From the NCBI GenBank assembly GCA_009792885.1, contig WMCF01000009.1, positions 1,899,054 to 1,963,053 on the forward strand: a stretch of DNA of 64,000 nt, given 5' to 3'. Position 1 is the stretch's first letter; each line of letters opens with the position of its first letter. The DNA comes from Eremophila alpestris peregrina (taxonomy: Eukaryota > Chordata > Aves > Passeriformes > Alaudidae). Positions 50,241 through 63,200 of this stretch are shown here, piece by piece. The notes under the pieces are model-generated. The model searched no databases. It was not told where the DNA came from and was given only the letters and a program-made list of their open reading frames with translations. The position numbers and the translations under genes were made by a program.

Positions 50241-50330
50241 TCTGGTTTTTTGTTTGTTTGTTTTTTAGGGATTTTTTGGGTTTTTTTCGTTTGTTTGTTT
50301 GCTTTGGTTTTGTTTGTTTTGGGTTTTTTT
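50241..50330. repeat. T/G-rich low-complexity tract
   Basis: About 90 bp of T runs separated by G, GG or GGG, with TTTG units in the middle. It is the longest of the four related tracts in the window. Confidence 0.8.
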
Positions 50331-51680
50331 GAAAAAGTAGGGTTTAGAAATGGAGAAGAAAATCAGCCACCCTCACAAAAGGCACTGTAAGTGCTAAGTA
50401 AATCTCACTCATTTAAAACCACAGTGATGTCTCCTGTTGTAAATGATTCAGCATCAAAAAATACTGTAGCAGCTCTAGCAATAACATTCTTCAAGCTCAA
50501 AAATGCATGTGAGGCTTTTATTAAATCAGATGAGTTGGAGATACCATAAGAAAATTAGCATAGATATTTAGCTACTTTAACTTTCTAAAACACGAAACTT
50601 CAAATTTCTGTGTGTCTGATAGAAAAGTAACAGACCCCCAGTACAGGTTGGGAAGAATTATGCTAATTTAATAATTTTAATCCATAAAATAGAGTGGGAG
50701 AAAAGAGTGGTGTTCCTTCCTCTCCACATACAGTCTATATTTTATATAACTGAGACTACAACACGGTATATACCACGTTGTGCGTTTGAAATACATTTAA
50801 ATGAGGCTCCCCAGAACAGGGAAGCATCACGTAGTGAGGAACAAGGTATTTTTACACATTCCAGAGTCAATGGCTGGCTTTGGGGGGACTGACAAATTCT
50901 GAGCATAAAAGTGCATGATTTTCATCCAGGTGTTGTCCTGCAGACCGAGCAAGCTGTCCCATACAAAATCAGACAAGGAAGTTTCCAGCTACACCATGCT
51001 TTTTTCCCTTGCTCTGCTTTTCCTTGTGGTACTGAGAGACCCAGGGCAGCAATAGACTCTTTACACCCAGCCGACTTCAAAACAGTTTCTATCTCAGATT
51101 ACCAGAGTCTGCAGAATTCAGCTGTTTTCAGAGCAGTCAGAGGTCATTGCAAATCAGCAGTCTTTGAAAAGTAACCTGTCAAGGCACCCACTTCTCATGG
51201 CTTACCACATCTATCTAAACATATCTATAGACAAAATGGATGACGTCTCCTGCTGCCCTTTCGAATGGCTTAGTATAAGACCTCTCTGTTTTCTCAGCCT
51301 TTGTACTGCTCTGATACACAGGGCCAGCCAGCAGTCCCAATTAAAAGAGCAGGGAGAAAAAAGAGTGGGTAGATCTTCTTCCAGATGGCTTTGAAGAGGC
51401 ATCAATCTGCTACAGAGATTCACAAGACCCCAGACAAGTAGTTAGATAAGCCAAGACTATGCATTAAGGCTAAAATCACAGCACTACATCAAACCCAAAT
51501 GTTTTTTCAGTACATTAATTACCACAGAAGTTTGGCTGACTAGGAAAGGTGAAAGTGTAAGCTGTGACTGAAGAAAGTTAAGGACAATATTAGCAGGTTT
51601 TAAAACTTTCCTCTTATTCCGATTATATGCTAGTTTATCTTCTCTTCATCTCAGCTAACGTGCCCAGCTAATGCACACCT

Positions 51681-51682
<2 letters not shown>

Positions 51683-51717
<35 letters not shown>
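51683..51717. repeat. (CA)n microsatellite
   Basis: Seventeen and a half uninterrupted AC units. Confidence 0.95.
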
Positions 51718-51719
<2 letters not shown>

Positions 51720-52200
51720 TGTGGTCTATCCAAGAGAAAGGCAGGATAAAGAGCATGACCAGCATCCTCCATCATCATGTGCAGCTGTTAAATAGCTGCA
51801 CAGCATCCCCCCTGTAGTGGCTGTATCCTCTCCTGCCTGATCAGTTGATGCCAAGGCAAGGATATCTCTTCTGGCTCCGGATTTTGAAGGTTCAGCCTCT
51901 AGCAGACTGAGAAATCAACACTACCCTGCACCAACATCTTTTGAGATGGCTGTTCTTGCCATGGCCACGGATAGGCTAGAATGAAAGTTTGTGAAATTCC
52001 CCTGCATAGGACAAGTGAGAGGACACTACATTTCCCCCGGGAAGACATTAAAAAAACAACAAAAAAGTTTCTGCTAGAATGACATGATGCTGGGGCAATC
52101 CCTAACCATAATGGCTTGGTGGCTTTGGGAGAGCACAGCATGGATATCTCCATCCAAGCATCACATTTCCTGCATGCAGCTGCCCCAACAGAGAATCCCC
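51718..52200. other. Non-coding sequence, no gene recognised
   Basis: Ordinary sequence between the (CA)n repeat and the CpG cluster. Nothing further is recognised. Confidence 0.55.
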
Positions 52201-52510
52201 CGCTCACAAACAGCACGGATACTTCTTGATCGTCAGCACTGGTCAGTGAAAACGCGAGCAGGGAACGTCAGGGCAGGGAGGGGGAATTTGTAGACCTCAG
52301 CACTTCCCGAGCCGCGTGTGCCCCCGGTGCCGCAGCGAGCGGCTGGCGGAGAGCAGCAGCGGCAACCACACAAGCAGTGGGAGCCCGGGAGGCCGTGCCT
52401 GACCCTGGGCTGCCCTCGGGGAGCTCGGGGAGGTGGAGTCTGGTGCCGTGATCCCCCCATGGTGAGGCCATTTCCCCACTCCACACAGGCTGCAGCCTCC
52501 GCTGGGGAGT
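52201..52510. promoter_or_regulatory. Small CpG-rich cluster
   Basis: About 21 CpG by hand count in 310 bp, GC-rich against AT-rich flanks, densest at 52308-52375. Overlapping frames up to 109 codons on both strands show no protein I know. It could be a minor CpG island, an orphan promoter or enhancer, or just a GC-rich patch. Confidence 0.5.
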
Positions 52511-53256
52511 TCCTGCTCCAGCAGTGAGGGCAAGGGGTGAAGGGGGCTGGTTGCTTTTGCAAACACGGTTAACAAAATGTTGATATTATGTTTAGCCGTT
52601 GTCTCCTTGTCACTAGTCACTTGCAGTTATAGGTCCAGATGTTAGAAATGCCATCATGAGCCGGAGCTGATGAACTCTGCTGTTATGATCTTCATTTTCA
52701 AGGTGTTCTGTAGCCTTGTGGGACTGTGGCCAAGTGTCTGGAGAGGAGACAGCGATGGCTTTAGGTTTGATGAAAACTTTAGTACATTGCATCAATGTGG
52801 GCAGCTTTGTTCATTTTAAAGACACCCTGGGATATCAAACCTATCCTCAAGAAGGTCACAGTTCTCCCTCAGGTCCTGTGCTGTGTCTGCCACCTTTGTG
52901 GGGACATCCCACTTTGCCCAGGGCATTTCAAATGGCCCTGGCCATCTGTGCTTCAACAAATTAGCTGAGCTCACGGTGTCCTCCTCTTCTCAGATGGTCC
53001 CATCACGCACTGGCCATGTGGCTGCCTAGGCACAACAAAACTCATAGGGAAAAGCTTACTGATTTTATTGCAGGATACTAATGGAGTGATTCCCCTGGAA
53101 AGTATGTAATTCCACCACCTTGGATTTATAGCCTGTGCCTGAACTACAGGTGAGAAATGTTGTCTTTTGTAAAGCCCCTGAAAGAAGGACATCTCCCATC
53201 AGGATAGTCTGAATCAAATGCTCTAAGACATTTCTTTCTTCTTACTGGTATCTTTG

Positions 53257-53281
53257 AAAAAAAAAAAAAAAAAAAAAAAAA
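53257..53281. repeat. Poly(A) tract, 25 A
   Basis: Uninterrupted run of 25 adenines followed by GGAGAGAGA. Confidence 0.9.
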
Positions 53282-53453
53282 GGAGAGAGAACTCAGATTA
53301 TAAAAATGAGAATAAAAAACCTCATTTTAGGTGAGAATATAGATTATGTACTGTTTATTGCGGAGTAATTTAAGCCACTAAAGAAATTCAGTAATTTAAA
53401 ATCACATTAGGAAAAGAAATATTTTCCCAGAAGGAAGGAAATCACTTATTTCT

Positions 53454-53471
53454 GGCACTTTAAAAAGTGCC
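53454..53471. repeat. Short perfect hairpin
   Basis: GGCACTT, loop TAAA, AAGTGCC: a 7-bp perfect stem with a 4-base loop. Too short for a microRNA precursor. Confidence 0.7.
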
Positions 53472-54560
53472 CTGTAGCTCTCATTAAAGCAAGTTTTAGG
53501 TTTTTATCTAGGAAATATTGGTTGAGAAAATATACAAACTGATAAATACAAATGTGTTAGGGAAAGAAATGGTCATGTTTAAAATTTAATTTAGTTGAAT
53601 TTTTTGGCTTTATCATAGGGGTGAGTGACTCCCAATGAAATCTCATCAAAGACAATCATTTACTGGAAAGAGAGTCAAAATTTCCCAGAATAGATCATCA
53701 TGAGATGAAAAAGAAAATGTCCAATCTCATCAAGCTCATCTAGTGGACATAAGGTTGGATCCAAAAGTCCTGCAGTTCCTCTTTGATCTGTGTAGACTCA
53801 AAGTGTCCCTAGAAAGCTCTAAGGCTCCCTCCTTGTCTGTCTCATCTTTTGGCTGAATAACAGAAGACTTTGGATTAGCCACTAATAACCCAACATGTAG
53901 CTGAGGGTTGGTTTCCCAGCTCCACCCTTGGGAGTGCTTTGCCTCCCCCTCAGATACCCACAGTGGTTCAAGAGACTGAGACATGTTCTGTGAAAGACAT
54001 CCGTGACAATTGCTGGTTGTCTGAAATACTACAGAATAAAAGAATCCATAAAAATATTATTCTCAAGAAAGTATTTTCTTACATAAACAGCAGTAGGAAT
54101 CTGTTCACAGTATGTACACAGGTCCACTAAGTTATCACGGGCTACAGAGAGAACTTTCTCTGAAGTCCTGTTCCCAGGCTAGGGCAAATTTTACACCCAG
54201 GGGATGCTGCCTCCAAAATATCAACACTGACAGAGATATCAACACTTCAGCACTGACAGGGTTTCAATGCTCTTCAGACAGGGTATTTTCAGCTCAGACT
54301 GACAGTGTCTGTTTGAGAATTAAAGAGACCTAGACAGACATACCCACTGTGCTGCTCCACCAGGCTTTGAGGCTGACAGGAGGGCATCAGCAAGTGCCAG
54401 TGTGCTCCTATGTCAGGGTACCAAGGTTGTAGCTGTTTTGTATCTTTGAAGACAAATCTGCTTCCCTTTGTTTTCCCATTATCTTGCCTAATCATCCATC
54501 TGTGGAAAGGGAGATATTACAAGGATACAATAACAGAGTAAAAGGAATGGCTGTGTTATT

Positions 54561-54612
54561 CAAGAAGTCAGATTCAGTGATCTAGTGGCCCCTCCTGGCT
54601 CTGAAATCTGGA
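54561..54612 (+). mobile_element. Old CR1-like 3' tail relic
   Basis: AAGTCAGATTCAGTGATCTA followed by GTGGCCCCTCCTGGCTCTGA and AATCT resembles the 3' end of older amniote CR1 elements (AGTCAGATTAGATGATC, TGGTCCCTTCTGGCCTTAAA, ATCTATGA). It is short and diverged, so the call is tentative. Confidence 0.5.
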
Positions 54613-56164
54613 GTTTCTTCTGACTGACACCATCAATTCACTTGCTGGAGGAGCCTCCAGGCCCAGGCAAATGGCTCATCTTTCATACTATTCTGCACTA
54701 ATTGGCAATAATGAAGGTATTTGTCAGTCTCCACTGGATCATGTGTTTTAAGACAACTTCAGAGTAATCCTAGCAGTATGGATGTCATCAGCCTACAGAC
54801 TCACTGTCAGAAATGAAATGAGACACCAACTTTATGCCATTTTGCCTCATGTTTGATTCCTAATTTTCTGGATGAAAATTTCCTTCTGTAAATATGTCAT
54901 CTTCCATAACAAGTTGATGGTAAAAATGCTCATATGTATCTATGCAAGATTCAGCCTGACAGAAAAGTCATTAAGTTCTCTGATAGCTTATTATTAACCC
55001 AAAATTTCAGCTATCATGTTTTGCAGGCATAAAGCGATGCCAAATTAAATGCAGAGAGTAAGAAATAGAGTATCTTCCAGTCCGTCCCCTTCCAGTTCTC
55101 CATTGCCATATTTGCTCAACTCCACCAGCAGTAACTTTTCTCGGGAAAATATTTGTAGCATAGGAAATTTCCTCAGCAGGATGAGGGTGGCTGCAGTGGC
55201 CAACCTTGCTCCCTCATAATACTCTTTGCAATGTCCCTGTCACCAAGTATCAGTGGGACACAGCATCTTGGCTATTCTTTATTTCACACAGGGGATATGG
55301 AGAATGTGAAAATGAACTGAAGATGCCTCTGGCTTGCATGGATGATTAGTTTTCTAGGCAGAACTAGAGGGAAAAAAAAGCAGGAGTGTGATACAAACAA
55401 AGAAATAATAATAATCAACCAATGAACTTTGTTACGAAATCTGTACTACACTTCCCCCTTCACTGTATACTTTCAGTACTCTGAAGGAAAGGCCAAAAGG
55501 GGAGTAATAAAAACACCCTTGGGTACAAAGAAATTGGCTTATAAAATAACTACAGTAACAATGTCGATTATTAGCTTTACAGTACAAGATAAATATAAAT
55601 GGACTATATCCTCAAACTAGCAAAATATGGGGAATCAATCTCAATAAAAAGAACTGATAGGGTAAGCTATTTGGGAAGCAGATACAAGCCCTGCCTGGCT
55701 TAGAAACATTAGCCTGTGCTTCTGAGTTGTGATTGATGTCTTCTGCTGCCAGATGACAATGAACTTCGCTGAGAGTGAGGCTTGGAGGGAGATATTTGTA
55801 ATGCCTGTCTGTAAGCTCCAGAAGCGTTATGATTTCTGTGAAGGATAATGCACAAATCTCTGTATTTCTGCTAGAAGACAGTCTCTGCTAAAACAGAAAT
55901 TAAACATATTTACAAGACAGTGAGTTATGATAGAAACCTGACCAGGCATTTCTCAAAGTGGCTGGCATCATCTTCTGCTGACAGTCACACTATCTCCAAA
56001 CACATTGTGGGAGGTACAGATGTTATCACAGCAGAAAAGTGTGAGAATTCAGATTTTTTTCCTAATCTTCTTCCTCTGGAGAAATTAAAATGGCTTTTGA
56101 TTTTCTTTTGCTTTGGGACAAAGTTAATGAGCATATTTTTAAAGGGAGAAGTAATGGTGGAGTT
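54613..56164. other. Non-coding sequence, no gene recognised
   Basis: AT-rich sequence leading to the LTR insertion. Only short frames; nothing else recognised. Confidence 0.55.
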
Positions 56165-56168
56165 ATAC
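56165..56168. repeat. Target-site duplication, left copy (ATAC)
   Basis: ATAC directly abuts the TG end of the LTR and is repeated directly after its CA end at 56588-56591. Confidence 0.8.
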
Positions 56169-56587
56169 TGATGCCTTGGGAAGGCTGACCTGAAACAGAG
56201 ACTGGACAGAGCTAGAGAATAAAGCAGATATTTATTGAAAGGCTCCAGGATACCCCTGGGACACAAGAACCTGACCAGGTGGACCTCGAATAGTCACCAG
56301 GGCCCCGCGGTCACGAGGCCATACCCTTTTGTAAGTTTGGGTCCATTTGCATGCTGGGGTTTAATTGTTCAATTACAACTCCAGGTTGTGAAGTCCCATC
56401 CTTCTTGTTTCTCCTTTCAGTCCGTCATTGTTTATGCTTTTGGGCCAGAAAGTTGTCCTTGGTTTTCAGCAGGAAAGGATTTCTTTTGTCTACCTACTCT
56501 ACCTACTAGCACTTAATATGAAGCTTAAAACTACACCCAAAACAGCATGGAATCTGGAAAATATAAAAGCTAAAACTTAAGGCATCA
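56169..56587 (-). mobile_element. Solo LTR of an endogenous retrovirus
   Basis: A complete 419-bp LTR. On the plus strand it starts TGATGCCTT and ends AAGGCATCA, 9-bp perfect terminal inverted repeats with canonical TG...CA ends. It is flanked by identical ATAC on both sides. The orientation is minus: the minus strand has AATAAA at 56236-56231, about 67 bp before the LTR's end, and a degenerate TATA-like TTACAAAA at about 56335-56328. A 4-bp duplication suits an ERV1 (gammaretrovirus-like) element; ERVL usually gives 5 and ERV2 usually 6. No internal retroviral sequence, primer-binding site or second LTR is present, so it arose by LTR-LTR recombination. From memory this LTR type occurs in songbirds; the family name is not claimed. 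Confidence 0.9.
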
Positions 56588-56591
56588 ATAC
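56588..56591. repeat. Target-site duplication, right copy (ATAC)
   Basis: Exact match of the 4 bases preceding the LTR. Confidence 0.8.
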
Positions 56592-59500
56592 CAAAGTTGG
56601 TTTTATTGCAGATCAACTCATCACTGATCTTTGCTCACCTGGGTTGCTATGGCACCTCAATGATCTCGTCACTCAAACCTGTAATCCCTTTGCTTGCTTC
56701 CCCAGCCAGACTGACCCTCACACACTGGCTGGGGTCTCCTTTCCACTTGATCTGATGTGCAGCAACTTGAAAGATGATTAGCCCGAGTGCAGCATGGGAC
56801 ATGAATACCCACTGGGAGACCTGTTGAGAAACGGCAGGAGTCACCTCATTTCTTGTTCCTTGTGACACAGTGAAAAGTCCATAAGCTTCTGCTTGAGTTC
56901 ACATCCTGGATATAATTTCCTAATCACTTCAAGGTGATGTCATGGGTAAAAAATGCATGAGTGACTGAAATTAAATTGAAGGCTAGGCTGTTTCTTGCAG
57001 CATTAGTATATTACTAGAGAGGGAGAGGGAACACAGAGGGGGTTTTCTTTTATCACTTATGGCATCCTTATTTCTCAAGACAGGAAGGTCAGCTTTTCCA
57101 CAGCATCCTGCTATGCTGCTCGCCTTCAAGACATTAAAATACACCTAGCAGTGTACCCTCTGGGCCTGTCTGGTGAACCCTTCCCTGGCTCCCAAGGTCC
57201 TTGGAACAGAGAGATTCATTATCCAACATCCCAATGCTTCAGGAAAATGGTCACCACAAGCTCAACTCAAATACCTCATTGCCCAATGCAGCTATTAAAA
57301 AACAATTTGTTAAATAATACGGCTAAAAAAATGCTTAAGCAGGTCAGCCGTTCTAATTTTTCAGGGGGGTAAAGGAATACTATGTTTTAGAGACGGCACA
57401 TAAAACATGTAAGAAGACCTGATTTTAACCAGATGGTTTTTTAGTCTCAGGTAATTATTATGATCAAGACAGTACCTTTCTGAGGCACCTCAAGGACAAT
57501 TTCTCTTCCAAGCACAACCAAATTATGTAGAAACAGAAGGCTCTATCCATGGCAGGTGAGATTCACAACCCTTTTGCATCATTACTAAGACCACTAAATG
57601 TAATGCTATGCTGACTTAAGGGAAGTATAACAATGACAATTATGATCTAAGAACATAACCCTAATTACATTAAAATAAAATAATAATAGCATCATTAAGA
57701 AAGAGCTACTTCTGAAGTGCAATTTTCATTCAGAACCAATTTTCCTGTTCTGGGCAAAAGTCCATCCTAATCACATTGAGAGTCAATACATTACTCTTTG
57801 ACTTGAGGCAAAAGTATATCAATTCTTGACAGCTTCTGCAGATGCTCTGTCCTTTTGCAGAAAAAAAGCCCTTCAGTGTTTGGACAGGGTGGTTTGCAAA
57901 AGGGTTTAATTTCACAGCTATTAGATAAAGTATAAATTCACTCCATGGAAAATGCAGGCATCCTCTGTAGCAATCTAGTTCTCCCTTTATGCGTGAAATG
58001 TATCTCTAACTTGATCCGAAGCAGTCAATGGCTTAAGGGAGTGCTCTGTATGTGGCAGAAGCTTTCCATTTTCTGTGTTACATTTTTAAAGCTCTGCAGT
58101 CATTTTACCACAGGGCTCTGGCACATGAAGTGGGTGTGTGGCTTCACTGGGTTTGTTATTTCAACCACTTCCATCAAGGCTAAACAAAGTTACCAGTGTC
58201 TCCCCTTAAGAAGAGAGCTCTGATCAGACACAGTCTGCTGTATGCCATTTCCATGAACTAACAGTCTACAAAAAAGCAGCTACAGGGAAAAACAAAAGTT
58301 CCATCTTGTCTGCAGACAGTGGTCTGTGCAGACTGTGGGGTGCTGGCAGAACTCTCCAGAGGACCATGCTGTGTCTGTCCTGTCCTCACACGTGGCTCTT
58401 GGCCATGCTCAGAGGCAGACCACCAGATGGGTCAGACTGCAGCGTGACCTTGCAACCATTCCTGTGTCCCAATGGGAACTGAGTTTATTCAGAGCACATC
58501 CCTGTGCTGGTACATGCCTGTCACAGCGTGTCTGTAAGCCTTGGCTCCGCAGGTCACACAAATCAACAAGGGTCTGAAGTTTCTGGACGAGTTTCTCCTC
58601 TCTCCTCTTTCATCAGCTTTGCTCCTTCATCTTCCTTTTCTTTCATTAACATCAAGAGTCTTTCGTTAACATCTTGCATTAACATCAACAATATTCTCTT
58701 TCACATTTTACCCTGGCTCCAGCTGTGGCAACAGACTGAACAACTTTGGCAAAGTGGCCCCAGAGGTGGATGTCATAGGCACTGGAAGCCCCATGGCTCC
58801 CAAACTCAGCCAGACCTGAAGAATTACTAAAATGCTAACTCCATCCTGAAAGCTCATTTGCTAATGCACAAGCTGCTTTCCCAAATCATGCAAGCCAGTT
58901 CCAATGCCTGGTGCACAGAGACAAAAGAGTCTGGAGCTCAGGGTACAACATTTCTGTGAGAAAAACAGAGGAATAGACCTGGGAGTTCACATCTGATCTT
59001 TTTTCTCAACTGTTATGGTAACAAACTTTGCACAGAATACAATAAATACAAACTTCAGCTCATCTTCACAGTACCCATCCTATAAAACATCTTTCCATAA
59101 AACCCACTAAAGTTAGATTTCTCTTTCTTAAGAACAGTCTTGGAAGTTAGCAGAGCTAAGGCTGATACATGACTGCAGCATGGCTAAATTTGTTGTGTTG
59201 TATGGGTAATAAATTATTCTTTCTACTTTTGAACATGGGTATATTTGCTAAATATCTTCATATCCATTCAAGTCACACACCACCCCAAGGTCCTTAAACA
59301 TAAAAATATTTACAGTTTAAGTCACATCTCCCAAGATAGATTAGGTTGCTTTTATGCCTAGGCATGAACTGAAAGGCCAAAATACTCTTCCAAAAGAAAA
59401 GTTACCAGGATGCAGTAAGGATTCTGAAGTTTTCAAAGTTTACAAAAAAAGAGAGAAGAGAATAGACTCAAAGTGGAAAAACATCTTGTCGATATAGTAG

Positions 59501-60210
59501 CCAAGTTAAACCAGATGCTGCAAGGGTAACTTACCATTAGAAATCCCAAAGGTGGTTCTATTTACCAGGGAAGGGATGGAAGGGGTAAGGGAAATTAATA
59601 TTAATTGGGTTTATTTAGTTTGGCCATTGGCCACAAAGTTCAGATAAAGTGCATTTCCCAGCCAACTCTTGTACATGCAAAGTTTCACCAAGTCAGATGT
59701 AACTTATTATGTGTTTTGTCACTTCAACACGAAAAAAGAAATAAGTACAAAGCTGTACAAAGGAGTGGTTTCCCTGCTTCTTTTGGCTGAATTAGAAGCT
59801 TTCATTGTGCAAATATATGTGTTAGAAATATTTTTTTAGCAATTCTGCCATTGGCCATCCAAAATTAAAACTGCAAACATGGCACTTCTTCTCTGAAACT
59901 AAAGGATCTGAGAAAAAGCAAATTCACCAGAGACCTTAATACATCAGATCCAAGCTTCTTTTCAGTATAGTGTTTTTAAAACCTTCTATGAGTGCTGAGG
60001 GATAAAGGCTTAAAGATGAAGTGGAATTCTATGAGCAGGGCACTCACTAGGGTTTCCTTTGGACTCATGAATTGTTGCTGGGCTTGTGCACATTTCTTGT
60101 GGTCATACAGGCAATGATGGGCTAGCTCCCATGAGGTGTTCTAGGTCGTGAGAAAGCTAGGCTAAAACCCAGACCATAGCAGAGGAGACAGCAGATTTCA
60201 GTACAGTGGA
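56592..60210. other. Non-coding sequence, no gene recognised
   Basis: Ordinary sequence. A small cluster of ATTAACATC repeats lies at about 58646-58689 and a CTCF-like CCACCAGATGGG near 58420. No exon, RNA gene or transposon is recognised. Confidence 0.55.
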
Positions 60211-60252
60211 ATGGCATGGCATGGCATGGCATGGCATGGCATGGCATGGCAT
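60211..60252. repeat. (ATGGC)8 pentanucleotide repeat
   Basis: Eight perfect ATGGC units followed by AT. Perfect pentanucleotide arrays of this length are likely length-polymorphic. In translation it gives Met-Ala-Trp-His-Gly repeats, with no sign of a gene. Confidence 0.95.
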
Positions 60253-63200
60253 CATGTTCATGATTCCACTGGCTCTGTAGCTGGCATCCATATCCTGTCT
60301 GCTGCACTAGTTCTTGTTCTAAACCAAAGATGGGTAACTTGTCTCCCAGATTGTGCTGTAGGCTGCTTACTAAGCTGTGTGCTGCCAAGAGCATATAGCT
60401 TTATTTTTTCTGTAGTTTACAGAACTTATAGAGCAGTGACTCATGCTGGAACTGTCTTTCCCTCTCTTTAAATTGGCTTCTTGTCACTTTTATGGAACAG
60501 AATTTATTTGACTTTTTTTAGAAAAGCAAAAATGTCTCCATGCTGGTACCCTTGTTATACTACACTGTGTGTTATCCCCTGACTTCATTTTTGTATGTCT
60601 TTTCTTGAAGCGTGGTGCCAGTGGGAAGCTGCATTTGTGACATAAAAGGCTTTTTAAGGGTGAGAAAGACCCTGTGTAAGAGAAAAAAAACTGATTTGGT
60701 GTCTGAGAGCACTCTTGAGAAAATCTTGGCAAGAAACTTGCTCACAGAGCAAGAAAAGAGCAGGTCAAGCTGGAGAAACATCCGAGCAGTAGTGGAATGC
60801 ATGGGGTAAAATAAAACCTCTGGCAAGCTTTACTGCAGCACGGAGCTGCAGTACATTTACCCATGACAGCTTCTCTGCCTGTCACCTACTGCAGGAATCT
60901 CCTTCCTCTACCATTTCCTGAAAAGTAACAACCCAGCTGCCTCATTTGCCCAATGAATGCATTTGGCATCCAAAGGGGTTGGATGACAAAGTTCCATTGG
61001 CTGTGTTTGTTGAGGCCAGGGCACTTGGCTGCCAGCCCACCCTTGCTCCACATGGCCTTCTGCTCCCTGGTTTGCTGATCCAGCCATCGGTGTTGTTATG
61101 CTACAGATTGTTGGGACCGTGACTCACCATTTCCTGTTAAAAGGGAGGAGAGAAGGAAAACAAACCCCAGCAAGCTTGCTGCTCTTGTGCTTGATGTGCA
61201 AGCACTAAACTCCCCTTTCCCAGCAAAGAGAGGTATCTTTCATGCATAGCTCTTCGTCCAGTTTTCAGTCAACAAGCATCCAGATTACAGAACTTCATGG
61301 TGGCTGGCAATGCCTGGCAGCTTTTTTGGCAACATCAGCCACCCTCTGGCTTCAAGAGGCACCTTTGGCCCAAACCAGTTTATGGGTCTGGTTTGTTAAA
61401 CATTTTATACCCACAGCTCACCTAAAACTTTCCCAACATGAGCCACTGTTTTCAAAGCAGGAAGAGAGAAACAGAGGCTTAAAGTTCTTATGCACTTGTT
61501 TGGACATCTGGGTAGATGAATGACTTTTGACTGGACAGAACTAACCCCATTGTTCCAGATCCAGTGAGATCTGTTCAGTTCCAAGAAGTCCACCAGCTAG
61601 TCCAGGAATCTGCAAGGGGATAGAGTTGAGAAGGAAATATCTTGCTGGTAATCTCCTGGAAATGAAATAAGGGATGTGAGTTGGGAAATGTGTCTAATCC
61701 AGGCCAAAACCAGGAAACTGATTATGACTAAGAAAACTCCTGTTGAGGACAGAAGCAGAGGACCTGGTGGAAATCACTGCCTGCCAGCATTTACCATGGC
61801 AGCTATCAGCTGTCCCAAGGCCTTCCCTGAAAGGCAGTGGGGCTTACAACACTGCAACACTGCTGCATTCCTCTTCCCACACTATCCTCATGTACCCCCT
61901 GAACTATGACTCTGCTCATGTCTCAGCAGGGGCACAAAGAGGAAAGGCATCACTCTTCGTGAGGGCAAGGACAGCAGAACTCAGTGGTTTCGTTTACCTC
62001 AGTCTAATTGTTGGTACCTGGGTGTATGACACACAGACCACATCAGCACACTCATTTCATAGGTGGAACTTGGCACCAAATGGCTGCGCCCAGGTCGTGT
62101 GGATTGAGTGGACGAGGTGAACCCACCTCCATCCTATGCTGCAGCCACCAGGGATGACTTGGGAAATGGGTAGTCTTCTTGTCTGGTCTTCCCTGTTGCC
62201 AGCAAATTGCAATCTACAGCAGTATCAGCCCAATAGATCCTCAGATTCAGCAAGAAATTTAAGCACATGCTCATTACTAAACATAGTAACTGAAACCAAG
62301 TGGATTATCCATGCACTTCCAGTTAGGCATGATTTCCTCCAAGTGTCTGCTGCAAATGTACCTCACACTAGGAAAGAAAATGTCTGGACCACTATACAGC
62401 AAGGAGACAAACTACTGCACACTAATCCTAGCCAGCACAGTTCCTCCTGCCTACTAAAAAAAAGAGTTATTCAAAGCACAGGGTTCAATAAGTTGTCTGT
62501 GACCCACACATAGCTCACTGTTTTACCCTGAGATCACATCCACAAAATAAGCACAAGAAGGAAAAAGAAAGAAAAAAAAGAAAGGAAATCTGCCACCTAC
62601 TGCATTCATACAAATCTTTGCAGCATCTTCAAAGAGTTTATTAAAAGGAGATTTAAGTTACTAGTAAATTGGCTTGGAGAAAAATAGAGGGTCTTCTGTC
62701 CCATCTTTGGACAATATTCTGTAGGGTCCTGTGGCACAGTAGAGGTTTCAGAGGCCACTGCCTGAGGAGTTATAGAGAAGACAAGCAGCAATCTCTTCAC
62801 TGAGCCTCCAAGAGTGACAGTAGAAGTATTTATTACTTCACTGTTACACTGCTTGTAAGTAGTTTGTCTTTCTCTCTCTCTGTTTATTTGTCTCTTTTAC
62901 TGTTCCTAATGAAGAATCCCAATAATATCAAGTCTGAATTACAGAGATTTTATGTTTCTAAAATTTATTCTGCTGATCTCCCTTCTTTTCTTGTACTTTT
63001 GGCTGCTGAGATGCATTTGACCTGCTGTTGGGAGGAGATACAGCTGCTAACTGCATTCTTCACTCCATCTGCTTTCATCAGTTGGTACAACTCCACTAAA
63101 ATTTGTGAGACAGCACTCATATCAAGCTGGTATTACATTGTTTAGAACCAGGAATAAAAACTCTGGACAAATTGGATTTTTGTAAATGATTGAAAATCCA

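Larger units (their letters stand above)
48083..51682. other. Non-coding sequence, no gene recognised
   Basis: Strongly AT-rich, with several homopolymer tracts: A16 at 48802-48817, a pyrimidine tract at 49108-49150, T20 at 49354-49373 and the T/G tract at 50241-50330. No gene or transposon body is recognised. Confidence 0.55.
52511..54560. other. Non-coding sequence, no gene recognised
   Basis: Mixed sequence with a poly(A) at 53257-53281 and a short hairpin at 53454-53471. A near-repeat of ATATCAACACT and CACTGACAG occurs at about 54219-54259. No exon is recognised. Confidence 0.55.

Noticed and set aside
53454..53471. Hairpin considered as a microRNA precursor
   Set aside because: The stem is only 7 bp; precursors need over 20 paired bases.
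58417..58432. CTCF-like CCACCAGATGGG
   Set aside because: The key final C of the core is replaced by G and flanking motif bases do not agree.
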